Source: Planctomycetota bacterium (GTDB lineage: Bacteria > Planctomycetota > Planctomycetia > Pirellulales > Pirellulaceae). From it: DNA of 45,096 nucleotides. Under the pieces are notes generated by a model, which saw only the letters and a program-made list of their open reading frames with translations, had not been told where the DNA came from and searched no databases. Shown here one piece after another: positions 9,101 through 15,129 of this stretch. Position 1 is the stretch's first letter, and every line of letters begins with the position of its first letter. The DNA is taken from NCBI GenBank assembly GCA_029259935.1, contig JAJDEH010000481.1, positions 1 through 45,096 of the forward strand, read 5' to 3'. The position numbers and the translations under genes are program-made.

Positions 9101-9892
9101 TCTCAAGAAGGGACAGGCGAACAGCCGCCATCGTCGCCACAAGGGCAAGGCGGTACTACGGAAGATAAAAAGGAGAACAACCGCGGTGAGAACCAGGCCG
9201 CAAAGGATCCCCCCGACGATGCGGGCAGTCGCGACAATCCCAATCAAGACGATCCCCAATCGGATGCATCGCAGCCTCCCCCCAGCGAGCAGCCGAAGGA
9301 CGGCGATGGTGAATCACCCAACTCGCCGCCGTCAGGCCAACCTGGTGGGCAGCCGCCCGGTCAGAACTCTTCGCCGCAAGGCGGAAAGCCTGGCGATGCC
9401 CGACCGCCACAGGACTCGCAAAGCCCGCCGAGCGAATCGCAGGCGCGGCAAAGCAGTTCACCTCAGAATTCTCAAGGCACTTCTTCCGCCGGTGGCGAGC
9501 CCAATCGGCTTGGCGGATTGGACCAATTCCTGAATCAACGAAACCGCGCTGTTGCTCCGCTGGGTGGAGACGATTTCGTTGAATGGTCTGACCGGCTGCG
9601 CGATGTGGAAGAAATGTTGGATGATTCGGAATTGCGGTCCGATGTCGCGCGGATTCGCGACCGGGCGCGGGGTATTCGAGCCGAATCCAAAAGGCATTCC
9701 AAGCCGCCGAACTGGGATCTGGTGCGGCTGGAGGTGCTAAAGCCGCTGGAAGAATTGCAAAATCGAGTGGAAGAGGAATTGCTTAAACGCCTGTCGAAAG
9801 ACGCCGTCGTTCCGATCGACAGGGATCCGGTGCCGCCTAAGTTCGCCGATCAAGTAAGACGCTACTATGAACGTCTGGGAAGCGGGAACTAG
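6107..9892 (+). CDS. DUF4175-like large Gln-rich coiled-coil membrane protein
   Basis: A 1,261-aa protein starting at ATG 6107, which overlaps the preceding stop and has GGAGG at 6096-6100. Two TM segments lie near residues 19-43 and 53-73, and a third near 140-166, followed by an extracytoplasmic beta-rich part (to about 500). Next come Gln-rich stretches (from about 510 and 645), a long charged coiled coil (about 690-1000, with runs such as EEEEEEIRRQLKRLREEQQQ), a Pro/Gln/Ser/Gly-rich disordered zone (about 1000-1140) and a compact helical C-terminal domain. This resembles planctomycete proteins annotated as DUF4175-like. Its position between two vWA membrane proteins suggests a structural element of the same complex. 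I infer a long periplasmic rod or stalk; no enzymatic motif was seen. Confidence 0.8.
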   Translation: MIERQLKQQLDRVASRMWAIRILAGLAAVWTMVAGVGAVWLALRVQVWFQADIAFGGLVAVAAAVSLIYALWAGRFARDPHRVGQVIERIYPDLNSSLLTAINQRPTRDGRYGFMQESVIRQAIFHGMSRRWAKVSPKWRVALAFAANMTAMALLVSVLTLVAGISDANPPVSELANDQIETSSAQFSLEVTPGDTEVERGSSLLVMARFTGPLPPEATLVYESVDGTIQRLGMSKTLQDPVYGKRIPEVAEPLTYHVEFQEQRSDSFQVAVFEYPKLNRADANVTYPDYTSLEPRLLQDVRHISAVEGTDVEFLCYLNKAVEKAELVDRDGNAIPLAVRDADKHLYAASLNLRRSLRLRLQLLDDAVRANKMPPEFVVNALPNKPPDLKLAKPARDVQVSPIEELQLGANAWDDYGLARVGVSFEIPGSKSQDVVLAQGVDGQERVDVGHLVYLEELQAEPDQLLAYHFWAEDMGPDGKPRRVASDMFFAEVRHFEEIFRQGQQPPGGQQQQQQQGQGNMQQANELAQLQKQIINATWNVIRRETGEEPSSSFATDARLLAESQTAADDQAKELAEKLEDPQSVEYLSAAQQYMRQAIDELARAAGDEMIDPLKPALAAEQAAYQGLLKLRAREHEVVRSSQQQQQSSSQQQGNSRSQQQLQQLELKDNENRYETQNTAQQQSEQEQQDREVRQTLNRLRELAQRQEDLNKRIKELQTALEQAKTEEEEEEIRRQLKRLREEQQQILRDTDELSSRMERPENQEQMAEAREQLEQTRENQRQSSEALQQGEVSQAAAAGTRAERKLEELREDFRKRASGRFDEEMREMRKQSEELDERQQELSQRLADLDKPADGQKSLRGDNRPQEIQEGLQQQNEDLDELLDRMRETVEEAEQTEPLLAEQLYDAFRDAQQQEINRALETTEQSLRRGLNEDAREQERVANRGIGQLRQRVERAAESVLGDESQALQRARDELKQLSEQLGDEVAQNDPRQESGQSQEGTGEQPPSSPQGQGGTTEDKKENNRGENQAAKDPPDDAGSRDNPNQDDPQSDASQPPPSEQPKDGDGESPNSPPSGQPGGQPPGQNSSPQGGKPGDARPPQDSQSPPSESQARQSSSPQNSQGTSSAGGEPNRLGGLDQFLNQRNRAVAPLGGDDFVEWSDRLRDVEEMLDDSELRSDVARIRDRARGIRAESKRHSKPPNWDLVRLEVLKPLEELQNRVEEELLKRLSKDAVVPIDRDPVPPKFADQVRRYYERLGSGN

Positions 9893-9899
9893 TATCAAT

Positions 9900-12275
9900 A
9901 TGTTTCAATCGTTCAGCAAGCTCTTGACGTCGGTTAGCTGGCACGCGCCGTGGTGGGTGCAAGTCGCAACCGGCATTGTTGCCACGCTAGCCGTCTTGCT
10001 GGTGCTGGTTACCTACATGCGGACACGCGGCGCGGCTGGGCTGCGGGTATCGGCCGGCATTTTGAAGACGGTGGCGATTGTGGCGCTAGCGATTTGTTTG
10101 ATGGACCCACATCTTAGCTGCATTCGCCCTCAGCCAGGCGCTAACCTATTCGTGATCGTTGCGGATAACAGCCAAAGCCTGCAGGTCCGCGATGAAGGCG
10201 CGCGCCAATCGCGCAGCGACCTGCTCAAGGACGACCTGACTCGCGAATCGCCGTGGCAGACGCGACTCGGCCAGGACTTTGATGTTCGACGCTATGTGTT
10301 CGATACGCGGATGCGGCCCGTGTCGGACTTCGAGGAACTCAGCGGCGACGGCCCCGGTTCTTCGCTGGCAACTTCGCTGGCAACGCTTGCCGAACGGTAC
10401 GCCGATCGGCCGAATGCCGGCATGTTGCTGTTTACCGACGGCAATGCCACCGACTTCAAAGACGAGGCGATCGCCTGGGACAAGCTGCCGCCCGTTTATC
10501 CGGTCGTGCTGGGAACAAAACCTCCGACCAAGGATGTCAGCGTCATTCGCGTTTCGACCAGCCAAACCAACTTCGAGGCCGCTCCGGTTACGGTCACCGC
10601 CGAAATCCAAACGCACGGCTATACGGCCAGCCCGATCGTCGTCCAACTGCTGGACGATGAAGACAAGGAAGTTCAGCAAAAGACGCTCGCCGAAGTGGAA
10701 GACGGCAAAGCGCAAGTGGTTCGCTTTCAGTTTCGGCCGGACCGCGGCGGAATCAATTTCTATCGCGTGCGGGCCTTCGCGGAAGACGCACAGTGGCAGT
10801 TTGAAAAGCCGGACAAGAGCCCCGAAGCAACGCTGGTCAATAATTCGCGTCTGGTGATGGTCGATCGCGGCGAGGGGCCCTATCGAGTGTTATATGTCAC
10901 GGGCCGTCCGAATTGGGAATTCAAGTTCTTGCGCCGCGCGCTGCTGGAAGACACCGATGTCGAACTGGTTGGATTGGTGCGGATTGCCAACCGGGAACCG
11001 AAGTTTACCTTCCGCGGCCGGGCAGGCGAACGCACGAATCCTCTGTTTCGCGGTTTCGGCAACGAGGGCGACGAAGAAGCGGAAAAGTACGACCAGCCGG
11101 TGCTGTTGCGGCTGGGGATCGAGGAAGAGGATGAACTGCGCGACGGATTTCCGCAGGCCGCCGACCAGTTGTTTCGATATCACGCCATCATTCTGGACGA
11201 TCTTGAATCGGGGTTTTTTACTCAGGACCAAATGGCGCTGGTGCAGGATTTTGTCAGCCAGCGGGGCGGTGGTTTCTTGATGCTGGGCGGCCAGGAGTCG
11301 TTCACCAAGGGAAAATATCGCCGCACGCCAATTGGCGAGATGTTGCCCATCTACCTGGACAGCGGCGAAGAAGGGCAAGGTGAAAACTTTCAACTTGAAT
11401 TGACTCGCGAGGGATGGCTGCAGCCGTGGGTCCGCTTGCGGGCGACCGAACAAGGCGAAGAAAAACGCTTGGAAGAAATGCCCGCCTTCAAGACCTTGAA
11501 TCAAGTTCGGCAAATCAAGCCGGGAGCCAGTGTGCTGGCGCACGTCCAGTCGGCCAAGGGAAAGACATTTCCCGCGCTGGTCGCCCAGCGGTTTGGGAAT
11601 GGTCGCACGGCGGCGCTACTGGTGGGCGACTTGTGGCGTTGGAATCTGCATCGTCCCGACGCGGCCGAAGCCAGCGACTTGGAAAAATCGTGGCGCCAAA
11701 CGGTCCGCTGGCTCATTTCCGACGTGCCGCAGCGTATCGAAATCAACACCTCGCGCAAAGACGACCAGGCGGGCCGGCCGATCGAATTGGCAATACGTGT
11801 CTTTGAACCCGATTTTCAACCGCTGGACAACGCTTCGGTCAGCGTTACAGTCACTACGCCCGAGGGAAAAGAAATCGAAGTTACCGCCGCGCCGCACGAC
11901 CGCAAGTCGGGGGTCTACTCGGTCGATTTCGTGCCGCGCACGCCCGGCGCGTATCGAGCCCAAGTGAAAGTCATCGCCGACGACGGAAGCGAAGTCGGCC
12001 AGCGCGAAATAGGCTGGACGTCGGAACCGGCGGGCGAAGAATTTCAAACACTTCGGCCCAATCGCGCGCTGCTGGAACGGATCGCTGCCGAGACGGGGGG
12101 CGAAGTCATTGATGCGGGCGGCCTGAACGGCTTTGTCCGCGGTTTGCCCAATCGCAAAGTGCCCGTAACCGAGGCCTGGATTTTCCCGCTGTGGCATCAC
12201 TGGGGAATTTTTGTTTTCGCCATCGGCATGCTGGTCGGCGAATGGGGGTTGCGGCGGTGGAAGGGGCTACCTTGA
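9900..12275 (+). CDS. vWA / glutamine-amidotransferase-like membrane protein
   Basis: A 791-aa protein from ATG 9900 (weak GGGA at 9884-9887). An in-frame ATG at 9867 would add 11 residues and overlap the previous gene by 26 bp. Two TM helices lie at 22-39 and 53-69. A vWA-type strand with DNSQS (89-93) comes next, then a beta-rich region, YRVLYVTGRPNWEFKFLRRA and LVQDFVSQRGGGFLMLGGQE, typical of the GATase1-like domain in these planctomycete proteins. An Ig-like segment (about 630-720) and a C-terminal TM helix (WGIFVFAIGMLVGEWGL) follow. No amidotransferase Cys nucleophile is apparent, so the fold is probably structural or binding rather than catalytic. It is the last gene of the MoxR cluster; its end meets a convergent gene 3 bp away. 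Confidence 0.88.
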   Translation: MFQSFSKLLTSVSWHAPWWVQVATGIVATLAVLLVLVTYMRTRGAAGLRVSAGILKTVAIVALAICLMDPHLSCIRPQPGANLFVIVADNSQSLQVRDEGARQSRSDLLKDDLTRESPWQTRLGQDFDVRRYVFDTRMRPVSDFEELSGDGPGSSLATSLATLAERYADRPNAGMLLFTDGNATDFKDEAIAWDKLPPVYPVVLGTKPPTKDVSVIRVSTSQTNFEAAPVTVTAEIQTHGYTASPIVVQLLDDEDKEVQQKTLAEVEDGKAQVVRFQFRPDRGGINFYRVRAFAEDAQWQFEKPDKSPEATLVNNSRLVMVDRGEGPYRVLYVTGRPNWEFKFLRRALLEDTDVELVGLVRIANREPKFTFRGRAGERTNPLFRGFGNEGDEEAEKYDQPVLLRLGIEEEDELRDGFPQAADQLFRYHAIILDDLESGFFTQDQMALVQDFVSQRGGGFLMLGGQESFTKGKYRRTPIGEMLPIYLDSGEEGQGENFQLELTREGWLQPWVRLRATEQGEEKRLEEMPAFKTLNQVRQIKPGASVLAHVQSAKGKTFPALVAQRFGNGRTAALLVGDLWRWNLHRPDAAEASDLEKSWRQTVRWLISDVPQRIEINTSRKDDQAGRPIELAIRVFEPDFQPLDNASVSVTVTTPEGKEIEVTAAPHDRKSGVYSVDFVPRTPGAYRAQVKVIADDGSEVGQREIGWTSEPAGEEFQTLRPNRALLERIAAETGGEVIDAGGLNGFVRGLPNRKVPVTEAWIFPLWHHWGIFVFAIGMLVGEWGLRRWKGLP
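10361..10384 (+). repeat. 12-bp perfect tandem duplication inside the vWA/GATase gene
   Basis: ttcgctggcaac occurs twice in a row (10361-10372 and 10373-10384). It is in frame and gives a repeated four-residue unit (SLAT SLAT) shortly after the vWA MIDAS region. Confidence 0.85.
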
Positions 12276-12289
12276 ACGCTACCTTGAAC
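12266..12289. repeat. 12-bp tandem duplication carrying the stop codons of two convergent genes
   Basis: gctaccttgaac is present twice (12266-12277, 12278-12289). Copy 1 contains the plus-strand TGA (12273-12275) of the vWA/GATase gene. The minus-strand TAG (12279-12281) of the YcxB-like gene lies in copy 2. Each unit carries a stop triplet on both strands, so the convergent genes end 3 bp apart. Confidence 0.85.
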
Positions 12290-12947
12290 CCTGCGACACA
12301 AGCCTCCCCAGCCAACGGCCCAGCCGCATAATGGCCGTGGGATGACGCTGGAGAACTCTGCGATGAAGAACCTCGATGAAAGTCTGAAGCGAAACCTCGC
12401 CGCAATCGGTATTGCGAGGCAGGGGCAGAACGACCGAGGGACTAATAATGACCGTGTATTGCGACTTAACGATCGACAGCGAAGGCGCTTTGGCAAACAC
12501 GGCAACACGATCCATGGGCCAACTGTGATGCGCACCTTCCACGGCAACGACAACTCGATTCGGTTCTATCGCGAGAGCAACGGTTTGGCCCCCGCGAATG
12601 CCCAGCGACTGCTCCATCTCCTTCAGAAACTGGCGGCATCGCAGCCATCGTACGACACTCGCAATCACAATGGCCAGGATCGCGCCCACCCAAAAGCTGA
12701 TCACCAGAGATTCATGTTGACGAACTCTGCTTCCGAGAACCACGCCAACAACCACGCACAAAAAAAACAAACCACCGGTAATCCAGTCGCCGAGACCTCC
12801 GTTGGCATTGGCGTAGTCCATGGCCGCTTGGCGCAGCCGCTTCTTTTCCACCTGAAAACGAGCGATCAGTATTTCATCTTGGAAATCGTCGGCCGTTCCC
12901 AATTCAACTGCCGCCGGCGAGGCATAGGGATTCTCAGCGTCATTCAT
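12279..12947 (-). CDS. Small membrane protein with NPYASP motif, YcxB-like
   Basis: A 222-aa protein whose N terminus carries ENPYASPAA, a short motif seen at the start of many planctomycete membrane proteins. A charged helix comes next, then two TM helices in tandem (WITGGLFFLCVVVGVVLGS and VISFWVGAILAIVIASVV, about residues 54-95). The C-terminal soluble domain has the order expected of YcxB-like domains: VVVAVEGAHHSWPMDRVAVF, then YTVIISPSVVLPLPRNT. The family call is tentative. Its function is unknown. It is divergent from the caspase-like peptidase gene (103-bp gap) and convergent with the MoxR cluster. Confidence 0.7.
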   Translation of the reverse strand: MNDAENPYASPAAVELGTADDFQDEILIARFQVEKKRLRQAAMDYANANGGLGDWITGGLFFLCVVVGVVLGSRVRQHESLVISFWVGAILAIVIASVVRWLRCRQFLKEMEQSLGIRGGQTVALAIEPNRVVVAVEGAHHSWPMDRVAVFAKAPSLSIVKSQYTVIISPSVVLPLPRNTDCGEVSLQTFIEVLHRRVLQRHPTAIMRLGRWLGRLVSQGSR

Positions 12948-13050
12948 GGCCGTCGATCGGATTGGGCAGAAGGGAAATCGAACGTTACACTGATTTTAGC
13001 CGCTGACGGCAATTCCGTCTTCCTGCAGGTAAGATACTCTGGATAAATCC

Positions 13051-13995
13051 ATGTGGATATTGCTTAGTTTGCTGCTCGCCGCCGGTGAAGTTCGTCCCTC
13101 GCAAACGGTGGTCGTCGTGGTCGGAGCGTCGGGAGCCAAAGAGTACGAAGAGCCCTTCAATCGCTGGGCCGATCGTTGGCAAGACGCGGCGACGGCCGCC
13201 TCGGCAAAATGTATTCGCATTGGATCTGACGACGGCGATAACCGGTCGGACCGGGACCGGCTGGCTGATCATCTGGCCAAAGAATCAACGCGTGGCGAAG
13301 ATGTGCTGTGGTTAGTACTCATCGGACACGGCACCTTCGACGGCGACCAGGCCAAGTTCAACATGCGCGGCGTCGATATTTCGGCCGAAGATTTGGACGG
13401 CTGGCTAAAGCCAACTCAACGGCCGGTGGTGATCGTGAATTGCGCCTCGTCAAGCGGCCCCTTCATTCACCGGCTCTCGGGCAGCGACCGGGTGATCGTA
13501 ACCGCCACGCGCAGCGGTTACGAGCAGAACTTTGCCCGCTTTGGCGATTACTTTTCCCAAGCGATCAACGACCCGGGTGCCGACTTGGATAAAGACGAGC
13601 AAACGTCCGTTCTGGAGGCCTATCTGTCCGCCAGCGCTCAAGTCGAGGCGTTCTATGCCGACGAGGGCCGGTTGGCAACCGAGCACGCTTTGCTGGACGA
13701 CAATGGCGACCAATTGGCGACGCCCGCATCCTGGTTTCGCGGCACGCGCGCCGTCAAGAGACCAAAGAAAGACGCTCGGCCCGACGGACGGCGTGCCAAC
13801 CAAGTCCACTTGGTGCGCAATCCCCAAGAACGCGAACTTTCCGCAGACCAGCGTTTGCGGCGTGACGAATTGGAACGGGAAATCGAACTTCTGCGCGACC
13901 AGAAACCCACACTGAAGGAAGACAACTACTATGATCGTTTGGAGGCAATCGTCGTCCGTCTCGCGGAGATTTACGAAGAGTCCAGCGAAGAATAA
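13051..13995 (+). CDS. Caspase-fold / C13-like cysteine peptidase, exported
   Basis: A 314-aa protein with a short hydrophobic N terminus (WILLSLLLAAGEV) that looks like a signal peptide. After VVVVVGASGAKEYEEPF, the segment LVLIGHGTF places His93-Gly94 at the end of a core strand, and VVIVNCASSSGPF places Cys131 at the end of the next. This is the His/Cys dyad arrangement of clan CD peptidases (legumain C13, caspases). The C-terminal third is highly charged and helical, with a probable coiled coil (ELEREIELLRDQK) and an acidic end. Family members cleave proteins after a specific residue; specificity cannot be read here. The zinc-ribbon TM protein gene follows 51 bp downstream on the same strand. 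Confidence 0.75.
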   Translation: MWILLSLLLAAGEVRPSQTVVVVVGASGAKEYEEPFNRWADRWQDAATAASAKCIRIGSDDGDNRSDRDRLADHLAKESTRGEDVLWLVLIGHGTFDGDQAKFNMRGVDISAEDLDGWLKPTQRPVVIVNCASSSGPFIHRLSGSDRVIVTATRSGYEQNFARFGDYFSQAINDPGADLDKDEQTSVLEAYLSASAQVEAFYADEGRLATEHALLDDNGDQLATPASWFRGTRAVKRPKKDARPDGRRANQVHLVRNPQERELSADQRLRRDELEREIELLRDQKPTLKEDNYYDRLEAIVVRLAEIYEESSEE

Positions 13996-14046
13996 ACGTC
14001 ACCGCCTGTTGTCCAATCTAGCCAACGGCCGATAGGTAAGGTCGTC

Positions 14047-15129
14047 ATGCCCCACGAGTTCTTGTGCGCGCAGTGTGGACGCCTTGTTCAGAAATCCGAC
14101 GATCGGACGAACCGTTACCAGTGCCCGCATTGCCAAGTGGTGGCGGATGTTTCCACTGCAGACCAGCCGAACGATCAGCGGGAGCAAGCCTTGACCGGCA
14201 ATCCGTTTTCGGATGCGGCCAGCGGCGCAGCGTCGGCAGCAGAGGGGCAAAGCCGGCCCGTCGACGCTGAAAATCCCTATCAGGCATCGGCGACAACCGA
14301 GCCCGATGCGTTTCCCCAGCAACCGCCACCGTCGTATTCCTTCGCCGTTACCAACGAATTCCGATATGCATCGGTAGACTTTACCTTGGTTCTCAAGGGA
14401 ACTTGGGAGATCATTCGCAACCAACTGCCCGCGTGCCTGGTGTTGGGAATCGTGGCAACACTGATCAGCACGGGCGGTTTTTTCGCGGTTCAGTTTGTCA
14501 AGACTTCGTTGGCGGCTATCGTCGGTACGCAAACCTTCGTGCCTGGAATCACCGTCGTGATTCTAGCCGAAGCGTTGGTTCAGTCGGCCGTCAACGGGAT
14601 TGCCTTCGCGGTTGCCGTGCCGACTTCACTGCAAATCTGCCGTGGTGTCGCGCGGCCGCTATCCGTCGCGTCCGCCGGCTTCATCAAACATGTTGGTCGT
14701 CTGACGGGGCAGCAATTGATCATGGGAGTGATCGGATTGGCGCTGGTCAACTTCCCGCTAGGCCTCGTGCTGTTCGGGTTCAACAACCGTCTACCGGGAT
14801 ACAGCCTGATCGGAGGGCTGGCTCTACTATGCAGCCTGCCCGTCCTTTACGTCGTCGTCTGTATGTTCGTCGTGGCACCCTTCCTGATCGTCGATCGCAA
14901 AATGAAGGTGTGGGAATCGATGAAGCTGTCGGTGGAACTCATGCAAGGCAATAAGTTGCTTGTGTTCAGGATTTTCGTAGTGGTTGCCATATTGGGTGTG
15001 GGATTCGTGGCGATCACCTGCGGAATCGGCATGCTGTTGTTCACACCTTTTTTCTACCTATGTATGACGATGATTTATTTGTCGGTTACTGGGCAGTTGC
15101 GGCCGACCGCGGTTGATGACGGCGTTTAG
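14047..15129 (+). CDS. Zinc-ribbon multi-pass membrane protein with NPY motif
   Basis: A 360-aa protein. Residues 7-30 hold a zinc ribbon with two CxxC pairs (CAQC and CPHC). A low-complexity linker with NPFSDAA and ENPYQASAT motifs follows. From about residue 118 there are five or six hydrophobic helices with the WEIIRNQLPACLVLG start and a VVAPFLIVDRKMKVWESMKLS loop. That loop resembles the DUF975/glycerophosphoryl-diester-associated membrane domains, in which a regulatory or scaffold role is suspected. The second half is very hydrophobic to the end. Its stop (TAG, 15127-15129) overlaps the stop of the convergent TrhO-RluA gene (TAA on the other strand) within the four bases TTAG. Function unknown. 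Confidence 0.8.
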   Translation: MPHEFLCAQCGRLVQKSDDRTNRYQCPHCQVVADVSTADQPNDQREQALTGNPFSDAASGAASAAEGQSRPVDAENPYQASATTEPDAFPQQPPPSYSFAVTNEFRYASVDFTLVLKGTWEIIRNQLPACLVLGIVATLISTGGFFAVQFVKTSLAAIVGTQTFVPGITVVILAEALVQSAVNGIAFAVAVPTSLQICRGVARPLSVASAGFIKHVGRLTGQQLIMGVIGLALVNFPLGLVLFGFNNRLPGYSLIGGLALLCSLPVLYVVVCMFVVAPFLIVDRKMKVWESMKLSVELMQGNKLLVFRIFVVVAILGVGFVAITCGIGMLLFTPFFYLCMTMIYLSVTGQLRPTAVDDGV

